Shown: positions 36,352-44,884 of the stretch, in pieces
How the letters are laid out: each line of letters opens with the position of its first letter
Position numbering within the stretch: position 1 is the first letter of the stretch
Assembly: GCF_014191605.1 (NCBI RefSeq)
Contig: NZ_JACHWU010000002.1
Span: forward strand, 124,001 to 188,000
Length of the DNA stretch: 64,000 bases
Source: Prauserella isguenensis
GTDB lineage: Bacteria; Actinomycetota; Actinomycetes; Mycobacteriales; Pseudonocardiaceae
Reading direction: 5' to 3'
The notes under the pieces: model-generated
Told to the model about the DNA's origin: nothing
The model's database searches: none
Seen by the model: the letters and a program-made list of their open reading frames with translations, nothing else
Translations under genes and position numbers: made by a program

Positions 36352-37770
36352 ATGCTCAGTATCGTCGGTTTCGGGGTGATCGCGGCGATAGCGACGCTGT
36401 TGATCCTCGGCCGGATCGCACCGGTGGTGGGAATGACCGTCATTCCGACGGTCGGTGCCTTCCTCGCCGGATTCAACGCCGAGGAGATCGGCGAGTTCTT
36501 CGAGTCGGGGCTCGCCTCGGTGCTGAACGTCGCCGTCATGCTGGTGTTCGCCATCCTGTTCTTCGGCATCATGAACGACGTCCGGCTGTTCAACCCGCTC
36601 ATCAACCTGATGGTGCGGATGAGCCGCGGCAACGTCGTCGGCGTCGCGATGGTCACCGTGATCATCGGCGTCGTGTGCCACCTCGACGGATCAGGTGCCA
36701 CGTCGTACCTGATCGCGATCCCGGCACTGCTCCCGCTGTACCGGCGGCTCGGAATGAGCCCGTACCTGCTGATGCTGCTGCTCAGCACAAGCATGGCCAT
36801 TCTGAACATGCTGCCGTGGGGCGGCCCGGTGGGCCGGGCCGCCGCGAGCACCGGGCACGACCCGATCGAGCTGTGGCAGGGACTGATCCCGTTGCAGATC
36901 GTGGGCGTGGTGATGCTGCTGGGTATGGCGGCGCTGCTCGGACTGCGTGAGAACCGGCGGATCGCCTGCGCCGCGACGGCGCGTAACCCCGAACCCGAGG
37001 TCGCCCTGACGGCGGCCCGGCCGGCAGGCTCCGGTGGCGGCACCGACACCGACGGCCACGGCGGTGCCGGCGACACACCCGCTGACGGGCCCGGCGGCAC
37101 GGGTGACGCCGCGGGAACAGGCGACGCGGACGCCGGGGACGCGGTGGCCGGGAAGCCGTATCGGCCCTGGTTCAACGGACTGCTCGTCGTGACGTTGTTG
37201 GGTGTTCTCGTGGCCGACGTGCTGCCGGCGGGGCTGGTGTTCATGCTGGGTCTCAGCGCGGCCCTCGTCGTGAATTACCCGAAGGTGTCCGACCAGATGG
37301 AGCGCATCCGCGCCCACGGCGGCGGCGCGCTCGGTACCGGGGCGATCATCATCGCGGCCGGCTGTTTCCTCGGCGTGCTGGAGGAGTCCGGCATGCTGCG
37401 GTCACTGGCGACCGACATGATCGAGCTGCTGCCCGACGCGGTCGTGCCGTTGCTGCACCTCATCGTCGGTGTGCTCGGGATGCCGTTCGAACTGGTGCTG
37501 AGCACCGACGCGCACTACTTCGCGCTGCTGCCGCTCGTGCACGACGCGGCCACTCAGCTGGGCGTGGGCTCGGCCACGGTGGTGTACGCGGTGCTGATCG
37601 GCAACGTCATCGGGACGTACATCAGCCCGTTCAACGCCTCGGTGTGGCTCGGGATCGGGCTCGCCGGCGTGGACATGGGCAAGCACATCCGCTACTCGTT
37701 CCTCCCGATGTGGGGCTTCAGCATCGCGTTGCTCGCCGTCGCGGTGCCGCTCGGGATCATCGCGTTGTAA
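36352..37770 (+). CDS. CitMHS family citrate/metal transporter
   Basis: 472 residues with about 12 membrane helices and a central acidic/glycine-rich cytoplasmic loop (residues 220-265). Family stretches include CHLDGSGATSYLIAIPALLPL and GNVIGTYISPFNASVW. CitMHS proteins import citrate complexed with Mg2+ or Ca2+ with protons. The divergent CitA/CitB-type pair supports a carboxylate substrate. The 237-base gap upstream (36115-36351) holds the shared promoters; no clear operator was recognised. Confidence 0.92.
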   Translation: MLSIVGFGVIAAIATLLILGRIAPVVGMTVIPTVGAFLAGFNAEEIGEFFESGLASVLNVAVMLVFAILFFGIMNDVRLFNPLINLMVRMSRGNVVGVAMVTVIIGVVCHLDGSGATSYLIAIPALLPLYRRLGMSPYLLMLLLSTSMAILNMLPWGGPVGRAAASTGHDPIELWQGLIPLQIVGVVMLLGMAALLGLRENRRIACAATARNPEPEVALTAARPAGSGGGTDTDGHGGAGDTPADGPGGTGDAAGTGDADAGDAVAGKPYRPWFNGLLVVTLLGVLVADVLPAGLVFMLGLSAALVVNYPKVSDQMERIRAHGGGALGTGAIIIAAGCFLGVLEESGMLRSLATDMIELLPDAVVPLLHLIVGVLGMPFELVLSTDAHYFALLPLVHDAATQLGVGSATVVYAVLIGNVIGTYISPFNASVWLGIGLAGVDMGKHIRYSFLPMWGFSIALLAVAVPLGIIAL

Positions 37771-37774
37771 GGCC

Positions 37775-38692
37775 TCAGGTCAGCGCCTCGACGGCGTCGC
37801 GGACGGCCGCGCCGATCGCGAGATCGACGTCCTGCTGGATTCTGGTGGTGCGTTCCGAGGTGGTGAGCGCGGCGATCGCCACCTTGGACGTGCCGTGTTC
37901 CACGACGCCGATCTCGTGGCGCAGCGTCAGGAACGAACCGGTCTTGCCGGCGATCCGGATGTCGTCGGCCTGGAGGTCGGCGCCGATGCGAGGGCTGAGC
38001 AGTTGGCGGGACATGGCGTCGCGCACGGCGGCGGTGGCTTCGGGCTCGGAAATATGGCCGCTCCAGATGCGGCACAGGAGGTCGACGAGGCCGGCGGCGG
38101 TCCCGACGGTCGCGCGGTGCACGTCGAGCGAGTCGATCACGTGACCGCCGGCCGGGCGTACGCCTTCCACGGCGAGGCGCCGGCCGAGTGTGAAATCGGG
38201 TCCCGCGACCCGTGTCGCCGCTTCGTACATCAACTGCATCGGGTGTCGCACGTGGATCGCCTCGACACCCCACTGCCGCAGCCGGGACGTGACCTCCGCC
38301 GGTGGGACGAGTTCGAACAACGCGTCCGCGGCGGCGTTGTCGCTGACGGTGATCATCTGGAGCAGCAGATCGTCGATCGCGCACGTCGCGGCATGGCGGA
38401 AGGCCGACAGTCCTGTGGGACCGGAACTGCGTCGCTCCGGGTCGAGGGTGACCATCGTGTCGCCCGCCAGCTCGCCCCGTGCGATGCGGTCGGCGACCAC
38501 GAGGGCCAGCGGCACCTTGGCCACCGACGCGAGGGGCCATGGCCGGTCCGGGTCGACGCAGAGCTGTCTGCCGGTGTCGATGTTGCGGGCCACGAACCCG
38601 CCGTGCACACGGACCTCACGCAGGCGGCGCCAGATGCGGTCGGCCAACGCCAGGAGCCCGGCCGAATCGCCCGACATCGGCGGTGTCGTCAC
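37775..38692 (-). CDS. Cytoplasmic serine beta-lactamase-like protein (BlaB-type regulator candidate)
   Basis: 305 residues with the penicillin-recognising motifs ASVAK (Ser56, Lys59), VSDN (Ser117-Asn119) and AGKTG (Lys250-Gly252). There is no signal peptide, and no Omega-loop ExxLN motif that I can find, so it is unlikely to be an efficient secreted lactamase. Its GTG overlaps the LysR stop (GTGA). In Streptomyces cacaoi, blaA (LysR) and blaB (a cytoplasmic protein with such motifs) control the divergent lactamase gene; the same order is seen here. Confidence 0.82.
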   Translation of the reverse strand: MTTPPMSGDSAGLLALADRIWRRLREVRVHGGFVARNIDTGRQLCVDPDRPWPLASVAKVPLALVVADRIARGELAGDTMVTLDPERRSSGPTGLSAFRHAATCAIDDLLLQMITVSDNAAADALFELVPPAEVTSRLRQWGVEAIHVRHPMQLMYEAATRVAGPDFTLGRRLAVEGVRPAGGHVIDSLDVHRATVGTAAGLVDLLCRIWSGHISEPEATAAVRDAMSRQLLSPRIGADLQADDIRIAGKTGSFLTLRHEIGVVEHGTSKVAIAALTTSERTTRIQQDVDLAIGAAVRDAVEALT

Positions 38693-39696
38693 GGCAGCTC
38701 CCGCGCCGGCGACGACCCACCTGCGGTTGGGTCCCCGGGGCGCGGTTCATGGGTGTCCGGTTCGGACGCCACGACGTCGCCGAGCAGGCGCAGCGCCTGC
38801 GTCCGGAGTGGATCCGCTGCGAGCGCGGGCGGCAGCGGATCACGTTCGGCGAGGCGGTAACCGCGGAGCACAGGCGGATCGGCGAGCGGAGTCCACGACA
38901 GGCCGTACCGGCTCGCTTCGCCTGCGGTGCAGAGCAGGACCGCCCGCCCTGCCAGCGCTTCCGACATCGCGATGTGGGCAGGCCGGGGGCGGATCAGTGC
39001 CGGGGACAGTCCTGCGGCGTCGGCCGTGGCGTGGAGGTGTTCGCCGCGTGGTGGTTCGAGGTCGTGGGGCAGCACGAGGAGAGGCCGTGCGGGCGCACCG
39101 CGTCGTGGCCGGAGCTCACTGAGACGGAGGGGCCCGCCACGCAGCGCGCCCTCACACCGCGTCCCCTCACCCCGCGTCCCCTCACACCGCAGGCTCCCGC
39201 ACGGCGGATCCCCGGGTCCGCAGGCCGTCGACGCGGCGCCGAGCCGCGCGGTCCACCGTGCCGACGCGGGGTCGCAGCTGCGCACCGTCCACGAGCTGTC
39301 GGCATGCGGTGCGCCGGCGTCGGCGTCGGCGGAGACGAGCTCGACATCCACTTCCGCCCGGTCGAACAGCGACACCAGGCGGGCGAGTGCCGCCGGATCG
39401 GACTCCGGTGGAGTCGACAACGTGACCGTCGTGGTGTCGGCGTCGCGGACGGTACGCACGAGGTGATCGGCCTGGTCCACGAGGTGGCGGGCACGCGGCA
39501 GCAGCGCCGCACCGTCCGGCGTCAACGTGATCCGGCGCCGTGATCGGTCGACGAGTTCGACGTCCAGTTCGCGCTCGAGCGTCCGGAGCCTGCGGCTCAA
39601 CAACGGTTGGTCCAGACCGAGCCGGAACGCCGCCTCCGACACGCTGAGTTCCTCGGCGACGGCGACGAAGCCGCGCAGGTGCAGCACCAGATCCAC
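38689..39696 (-). CDS. LysR family regulator (AmpR/BlaA-like position)
   Basis: 335 residues. N-terminal LysR helix-turn-helix: LSVSEAAFRLGLDQPLLSRRLRTLERELDVELVDR. GTG 39696 matches the LysR start. The effector domain is interrupted by a low-complexity stretch of Gly/Glu/Thr/Arg/Cys encoded by a 15-bp tandem repeat. Divergent from a class A beta-lactamase gene and translationally coupled to a cytoplasmic lactamase-like gene, the layout of beta-lactam-inducible systems. Confidence 0.88.
   Translation of the reverse strand: MDLVLHLRGFVAVAEELSVSEAAFRLGLDQPLLSRRLRTLERELDVELVDRSRRRITLTPDGAALLPRARHLVDQADHLVRTVRDADTTTVTLSTPPESDPAALARLVSLFDRAEVDVELVSADADAGAPHADSSWTVRSCDPASARWTARLGAASTACGPGDPPCGSLRCEGTRGEGTRCEGALRGGPLRLSELRPRRGAPARPLLVLPHDLEPPRGEHLHATADAAGLSPALIRPRPAHIAMSEALAGRAVLLCTAGEASRYGLSWTPLADPPVLRGYRLAERDPLPPALAADPLRTQALRLLGDVVASEPDTHEPRPGDPTAGGSSPARELP
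39144..39188 (-). repeat. 15-bp tandem repeat, three units, inside the LysR gene
   Basis: Three units of GCG(C/T)(G/C)CCCTCAC(A/C)CC at 39144-39158, 39159-39173 and 39174-39188. It keeps frame and encodes the insert in the effector domain; the effect on regulation is unknown. Confidence 0.9.
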
Positions 39697-39732
39697 GACG
39701 CCCAGTATCGCGCACCGGCCGAGCGCTGTCGT

Positions 39733-39747
39733 ATGTCGCGGCGACAT
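39733..39747. promoter_or_regulatory. LysR-type operator between lysR and the beta-lactamase gene
   Basis: ATGTCGCGGCGACAT is a perfect palindrome with 7-base arms around one central base, and it contains the T-N11-A core of LysR boxes. It is the best symmetric site in the 129-base divergent gap. Confidence 0.55.
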
Positions 39748-39825
39748 GAGGGCATGCGTGTTCGTCCTTGGACCGGCGGGGTGCGCCGGTGCCATCGTTC
39801 TCGAACCGACAGGGAGGAGACGACG

Positions 39826-40731
39826 GTGGAACGTGGCGGAACGAGCAGGCGTGCCGTGCTCGCAGGGGCGGCGGCGGGAGCGGTGACCTTCGGAATGCCC
39901 GCCGGGGCGGCGGCCGAGGGCCGATCACCCCGGCACGGGTCCGGAGAGTCGACCGTGGACACCGAGTTCCGTGAGCTGGAACGCACGCATGGACGGCGCC
40001 TCGGCGTGGTCGCTCTGAACATGCGGACGGGTGCGACGCTGGAACACCGGCCCGACGAGCGGTTCCCGATCTGCTCGGTGTTCAAGGTTCTGCTGGCTGC
40101 GTGGATCCTGCGGGACGCCCCGCCACCGGTGTTGGACCGCAGGCTCACCTGGAGCACCGACGACCTGGTGATCAACTCGCCGGTCACCGAAGCGACCGTC
40201 CGAAACGGCCTGACGGTGGCGCAACTCGCCGAGGCGGCCGTGACGGTCAGCGACAACACCGCCACGAACGTCCTGATGCGCGAGTTCGGCGGTCCCGCAG
40301 GGGTGACCGCGTTCGCGCGGTCGGTCGGCGACCGCGTCACGCGGATCGACCGGTGGGAGCCGGAGATGAGCACCGGGACACCGGGTGACGACCGGGACAC
40401 GACGACACCGCGGGCGATCGCGCGTACGTTCGGCACGCTCGTGCTGGACCGCGCACTCGCGACGCCCGATCGGGAGCGGCTGACCACGTGGATGCTGGCG
40501 AACCGGACCGCCGGACCGGTGTTCGGGTCCGGAGTGCCCGCGGGGTGGCGGCTGGCGGACAAGACCGGATCGGGGTGGTACGGCGTGCGCAACGACGTGG
40601 GTGTCACGTGGACGCCCGACGGTGCGCCGCTGGTCGTCGCGGCCTTCACACGGGGCGCACGGTACGGGGACGAGACGCTCGCCGAGCCGCTGGCCGACAT
40701 CGCCGCCTCGGCCTGTCGCCGGTTGCGCTGA
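39826..40731 (+). CDS. Class A beta-lactamase, Tat-exported
   Basis: 301 residues. Twin-arginine signal TSRRAVLAGAAAGAVTFG. Catalytic set: Ser84-x-x-Lys87 (CSVFK, Ambler 70-73, Cys at 69), SDN 142-144 (130-132), Glu178 in RWEPEMSTG (Glu166), KTG 246-248 (234-236). Ambler 170 is Ser182 rather than the common Asn. No partner Cys for Cys69 at position 238 (Gly here). GTG start with GGAGGAG seven bases upstream. Hydrolyses penicillins and perhaps other beta-lactams; likely inducible through the divergent LysR. Confidence 0.95.
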   Translation: MERGGTSRRAVLAGAAAGAVTFGMPAGAAAEGRSPRHGSGESTVDTEFRELERTHGRRLGVVALNMRTGATLEHRPDERFPICSVFKVLLAAWILRDAPPPVLDRRLTWSTDDLVINSPVTEATVRNGLTVAQLAEAAVTVSDNTATNVLMREFGGPAGVTAFARSVGDRVTRIDRWEPEMSTGTPGDDRDTTTPRAIARTFGTLVLDRALATPDRERLTTWMLANRTAGPVFGSGVPAGWRLADKTGSGWYGVRNDVGVTWTPDGAPLVVAAFTRGARYGDETLAEPLADIAASACRRLR

Positions 40732-40792
40732 CGCTGCGGGGACGGGCGGGTGTGCGGAGCTGCCCGGAGACCCGCCCACGGCACGTGCGCCG

Positions 40793-40930
40793 TCAGCCGT
40801 CCTCGAGCAGATCCTCGGTCCGGATGGGAGGCGGCGCACCCGGATGCCGATGGCGTTGTACACCGCGTTGGCGACGGCCGCCGCCACGCCGACGATCCGC
40901 AGCACGCCGAGCAACCCGGTGCCGGGATCG
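40793..40930 (-). pseudogene. Remnant of a Mo-hydroxylase large subunit (C-terminal end)
   Basis: Minus-strand reading gives GVLRIVGVAAAVANAVYNAI then GIRVRRLP, which matches the usual C-terminal end of xanthine-dehydrogenase-family molybdopterin subunits. One base is missing after CTCCC, and in the shifted frame the expected ending IRTEDLLEDG and a TGA (40793-40795) follow. Nothing upstream continues the gene. About 45 codons survive. The intact Mo-hydroxylase at 57.3-59.6 kb is a different gene. Confidence 0.6.
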
Positions 40931-41024
40931 GCACCCGCCGTCCGACGTGGTGTGGCGCGGCATCCGAGTCGACTGAGCCGATCGGCGGCCGTGCGTTCGA
41001 CGATCACGGGCCCCGTCGTGGTGC

Positions 41025-41030
41025 TAGCGT
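41025..41030 (+). promoter_or_regulatory. -10 box, possible leaderless start
   Basis: TAGCGT ends eight bases before ATG 41039, and no ribosome site is visible, as for the TetR gene at 33105. No clear -35 box. Confidence 0.35.
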
Positions 41031-41038
41031 GCTTCGGT

Positions 41039-42184
41039 ATGTCCCACCCCGACTCGTCGTCAGCACGCCGGATCTATCTGGTCGCCCCGACCGGGCTGCC
41101 CAACTTCGGTGACGAGCTGGTCGCCGCCACATGGCTGCGATACCTGGCGCGCACGGAGCCGGACGCCGAGGTGTGGCTCGACTGTCACACGCCCGGCACC
41201 GCCCAGGTGATGCTCGCAGGCCTGCACCCCAACCTCCGGTGCACGAACACACTGTGGCGCCTGACGGGGGAGGCTCCTGATCCCGAGCCCTGGGCGGTCG
41301 TGGCCTGGATCCGCCGGGTAATCCACGACCCGGGGTTGGCGCCGCGGTGCGGGCCCGGGGTCGAACTACTCGCCACCGCCGATGTGATCCACCTGCTCGG
41401 CGGCGGGTACGTCAACGCCCTGTGGCCACGGCACGCCGGACTGCTCGCCGGTGCCGTTGCGGCGAGCGTGCGGTCGGGCGCGCGGCTCGCGATGACCGGC
41501 CAGGGCCTCGTGCCCGCCGCGCCGCACGTCGCGGAACTGCTGTACGCGCTCGCCGCCCGGTTCGACGTCGTGGACGTGCGCGACCGCGACTCCGCCGACC
41601 TGCTCGCCGACGGCGCGGCCGCGATGTTCACCTGCGACGACGTGTTCCTCCACGTGCCGGAACCCGAGCACCAGGACTACACGCGCGCGGTCATGGTGTG
41701 CGTGCAGTCGGACATCGGTGAGCTCGGCCCACCCGCGCTCGCAGCCCGGGTGCGGGGGATCCTGCGCCGGTGGGACGTCGACCCGGGCGAGGTGACGTTC
41801 GTCGAAGCCATCCCCCGAATCGACCGCGCGGTGTACGACCTGCTCGCCGCGGACCTGCCGGGCGCGGCCTTCATGCCCTTCTCGGATCTGTGGCGTGACG
41901 GTGTTCCCGCACTGGCCGGGCAGGTGTGGCTCTCCACGCGATTCCACCTGCACCTGACTGCAGCCGCGGCGGGTGCGCGTGGGGTCGCGCTGAGCGTGTC
42001 GCCGGACTACTACGACACGAAACACCGCAGCCTGATCGACCTCGGCAGCGGGTGGGCGATGCTCGATGCGGCCGGTGCCGACACCCCGGAACTCCCCGAG
42101 AAGGGCGGTTTCCCGGACGGCACGGTCGCGGAACTGCGGGCCCGCAAGACCGAGGTCGCCGACCGGATCTACGGCCGAAGCTGA
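41039..42184 (+). CDS. Polysaccharide pyruvyl transferase family protein
   Basis: 381 residues. N-terminal YLVAPTGLPNFGDELVAATW and ADVIHLLGGGYVNALW match the pyruvyl-transferase family's NxGDE and GGG motifs. A second half has VWLSTRFHLHLTAAAAGARG, the RxH motif of the family. Members add pyruvate ketals to cell-wall or exopolysaccharide sugars, and some have other sugar acceptors. The ATG at 41039 is where similarity begins. It stands alone between the lactamase region and an RCC1 protein. Confidence 0.8.
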   Translation: MSHPDSSSARRIYLVAPTGLPNFGDELVAATWLRYLARTEPDAEVWLDCHTPGTAQVMLAGLHPNLRCTNTLWRLTGEAPDPEPWAVVAWIRRVIHDPGLAPRCGPGVELLATADVIHLLGGGYVNALWPRHAGLLAGAVAASVRSGARLAMTGQGLVPAAPHVAELLYALAARFDVVDVRDRDSADLLADGAAAMFTCDDVFLHVPEPEHQDYTRAVMVCVQSDIGELGPPALAARVRGILRRWDVDPGEVTFVEAIPRIDRAVYDLLAADLPGAAFMPFSDLWRDGVPALAGQVWLSTRFHLHLTAAAAGARGVALSVSPDYYDTKHRSLIDLGSGWAMLDAAGADTPELPEKGGFPDGTVAELRARKTEVADRIYGRS

Positions 42185-42272
42185 CCGCGCGCCGTGGCCG
42201 CGTGCCGATCGCGGCGCCGCGGCTCTCGTTGCGCTCCCGGCACCCCGCCCGGGTGGCGGCCGATTGCGGTTC

Positions 42273-42324
42273 GCCGAACAGGGGTACGTCACGAGGTAGC
42301 CGAACAGGGGTACGTCGCGAGGTA
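42273..42324 (+). repeat. 26-bp direct repeat in the gap before the RCC1 gene
   Basis: Two adjacent 26-base copies beginning GCCGAACAGGGGTACGTC (42273-42298 and 42299-42324), one mismatch. The gap 42185-42484 holds no gene; this repeat is its only structure. Confidence 0.9.
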
Positions 42325-42484
42325 ATGGCGCCGGGCGGGATACCGATGTCGCCGCGGCCGGCTCGGCCGTCCGACCCCGAACGGCTCCCACGGGCCGTTC
42401 CGGCGCGAACGCGAGCAGACGAGGCGACGCGGCTGCGCGGCGGTTCACTGCCGCGCAGCCGTGAACGGTTGTGAGGACGGGGCC

Positions 42485-44632
42485 ATGACGGCACGGGGGA
42501 ACCGGCGGCACGCGGAGACGTCCGGCGGGCGGGGGCCGGGCAGGTCGGTCGGACTGCGCCGGACCGGTGTCACCACCGTTCTCGTCACCGTCGTGACGCT
42601 GGTGCTCGTCACCGCAGGCAGCCAGGCGTACTTCTCCGACACGGCGGAGGGTTCCGCCGTGTCGTCCGGCAGCAGTCCTTCCCTGACGATCCGGGACCTG
42701 ACCGTGGGCGGGCGGTCCGAAGGCAGCGGCGTCCTCGCCGACCACGGACAGCCGTACGAGGTGAGCTTCAGGGTCGTCAACGACGGTGAAGCGCCGTGGC
42801 GCGGAAACGTCACGCTGTTCGACCACTTCGACACCGACTCCGGCACGGATCTCGGCGAGCGGGGCGTCGTCCTCGCGTGGCCGGGCGCCACTCCTCGGTC
42901 GGACATCGCATCGGCGGTCGGGGCGGGCGACTATTCGACCGCAACGGTGATCGGGCCGAACACCGCGGACACCGGCGGCATGCCGGGCGCGAACCCCGCG
43001 ACCACCGGACAGGCGGTGGAATTGCCGGAGTTCACGCTCGGCGCCGGTCGGCAGCGGTCGTTCACGTTCCGGGTGGTGGTGCTGTCGAACGAGCTCGATG
43101 CGGACGCAGCCGGCATGACGCGGATCGCCGGCGGCTCGGACGCCGTGGCGGCGCCGCTGCGGTTCGGGGTGCTGGCCCGGCCCACCGGCCCGGCAGGCAC
43201 GCGCGGGTCCACACGGTCCGACGGACGCAAGCAGGTCGTCGACGCGCACGCACGGATGCGGGTCAACACCCCGCCGGTGCTGCGGGACGCGAGCGCGAAC
43301 ACCGGGCCGTTCCTCGGTCAGGTGGGCGGCGATCCGGCGACCGACTCGTACCTGCGTGCGCTCGTCAGGGCCACCGACGTCGAGGACGATCCCGACGGCG
43401 ACGGGGAGAGGCTGACAGGAAGCATCTCCTGGAAGTCGGACTTCGACCCGGACACGGTGGGCGAGTGGTCGGCGAGGTACGACGTGACGGATTCGGCCGG
43501 CGCATCCGCCGAACCGGTCACCGTCTCGGGCGAGACGTGGACGTTCGTCAAGATCGTCGGCGGCCGGGACCACACGCTCGCTCTGGACTCGACGGGACGC
43601 GTGTGGACCTGGGGACGCGGCGCGGACGGGCGGCTCGGGTCGGGGAAGGCGGGTGACGCGGGAGTCCCCACCCTGCTGCCCACGTTCGACGGTGGTGACG
43701 ACACGACCCGCGTGGTGGACATCGCCGCCGGATCGCGGAGTTCGTACGCCGTCACCACCGACGGCAGGGTGTGGACGTGGGGCCGCGAGGACCACGGGTT
43801 GGGCCACGGCAGCACGCACAGCGATCACCCCGTGGCATTCGATCTGCCGGAACCTGCTGAACAGATCTCGGCGAGTCACCACACGACGGGCGCGGTCACC
43901 ACCGGCGGCAACGTCTATGCCTGGGGTGAGAACGCCCATGGGCAGGTCGGCGACGGCACGACCACGGACCGGGACACGCCCGTCGCGGTGGATGTGTCGG
44001 GGGTCGAGCAGCTGTCGATGGGCCATCGCGCGGGTGCGGCGATCACCGGCGACGGCGGGCTCCACACGTGGGGTTCGGACGGTGACGGACTTCTCGGCGA
44101 CGGCACGGACTCCCACGGCGACAGCGGGAACCCGCCGACGAGGATCGACGCCCGCGGCACCGGGTACAGCATGGTCTCGATGGGCAGGCTGCACGCTTTG
44201 GCCATCACCGGTGAGGGTGTGGTGCACGGCTGGGGTCACGACGGCGCGCACCGCATCGGCGGCACCGGTGACAGCAACGAACCGACCGCGCTGGGCCTGG
44301 AGGAGTACGGACCGGCCAAGCACGTGGCGGCCGGATACGACCGGTCGTGGGTGACGTTGAGCGACGGCCGGTTGGTGACGGCGGGCGCGAACGACCACGG
44401 GGAGCTGTTCACCGGCACCGGACCGGCGCACGGTTTCGACGCGGCGACCGACGCGCACGCGAACTCGGTCGTGATGGCGGCGGGCGGCCGCGACAGCGCC
44501 CATGTGCTGCGTTTGGACGGCCACGTGTACTCGGTCGGCCGGAACGACGACCATCAGCTCGGCGACGGCACCACGACGACGTCGACGACGAAATCCGTGA
44601 AATGGGGGTTCGATCCGCCTCCGGTGCCGTGA
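42485..44632 (+). CDS. Exported protein with seven-bladed RCC1-like propeller
   Basis: 715 residues. An N-terminal membrane/signal helix (about residues 29-49) is followed by GSQAYFSDTAEGSA, a motif seen in SipW-dependent (TasA/camelysin) proteins. Then a beta-rich domain (residues 55-340), and seven RCC1-type repeats from GGRDHTLALDSTGRVWTWGR to HVYSVGRNDDHQLGDG, enough for a closed propeller. Probably surface-located and protein-binding. ATG 42485 with GAGGACGG upstream; GTG 42461 is possible. No sipW peptidase or sortase gene is nearby. Confidence 0.82.
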   Translation: MTARGNRRHAETSGGRGPGRSVGLRRTGVTTVLVTVVTLVLVTAGSQAYFSDTAEGSAVSSGSSPSLTIRDLTVGGRSEGSGVLADHGQPYEVSFRVVNDGEAPWRGNVTLFDHFDTDSGTDLGERGVVLAWPGATPRSDIASAVGAGDYSTATVIGPNTADTGGMPGANPATTGQAVELPEFTLGAGRQRSFTFRVVVLSNELDADAAGMTRIAGGSDAVAAPLRFGVLARPTGPAGTRGSTRSDGRKQVVDAHARMRVNTPPVLRDASANTGPFLGQVGGDPATDSYLRALVRATDVEDDPDGDGERLTGSISWKSDFDPDTVGEWSARYDVTDSAGASAEPVTVSGETWTFVKIVGGRDHTLALDSTGRVWTWGRGADGRLGSGKAGDAGVPTLLPTFDGGDDTTRVVDIAAGSRSSYAVTTDGRVWTWGREDHGLGHGSTHSDHPVAFDLPEPAEQISASHHTTGAVTTGGNVYAWGENAHGQVGDGTTTDRDTPVAVDVSGVEQLSMGHRAGAAITGDGGLHTWGSDGDGLLGDGTDSHGDSGNPPTRIDARGTGYSMVSMGRLHALAITGEGVVHGWGHDGAHRIGGTGDSNEPTALGLEEYGPAKHVAAGYDRSWVTLSDGRLVTAGANDHGELFTGTGPAHGFDAATDAHANSVVMAAGGRDSAHVLRLDGHVYSVGRNDDHQLGDGTTTTSTTKSVKWGFDPPPVP

Positions 44633-44659
44633 ACCGCGGGCTCCCGCGACGCCGAAGGA

Positions 44660-44682
44660 TGCGCCCACGCCGAGGGGGCGCA
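44660..44682 (+). terminator. Short hairpin after the RCC1 gene
   Basis: TGCGCCC (44660-44666) pairs with GGGCGCA (44676-44682), 9-base loop, 27 bases after the stop. Modest stem. Confidence 0.45.
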
Positions 44683-44842
44683 CCCGGCGGCGGTCCGCGC
44701 TGTGGGCCGGTGGACGGGTGACGGCGGGTATTGGCTCACCGCGCGGGCCGGCGTGTTGGACACGGTCGTTTCCGCAGGTAGAGATGCACTTATCGGTGCC
44801 GCGAGCCCTTGACGCGCCGTGGGGTGCGGCGCATGCTGAGCG

Positions 44843-44884
44843 TACGCAGTTTAGTAATTCAGAACTCGTTGCGTATGGCACAAC
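44843..44884. promoter_or_regulatory. Candidate regulator site upstream of the demethylation operon
   Basis: An AT-rich stretch in the 356-base gap 44633-44988. TACGCA (44843-44848) is mirrored by TGCGTA (44870-44875), and GTTGCGTATGGCACAAC (44868-44884) is a partial palindrome of the kind bound by IclR-type regulators. No regulator gene lies beside the operon. Confidence 0.35.
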
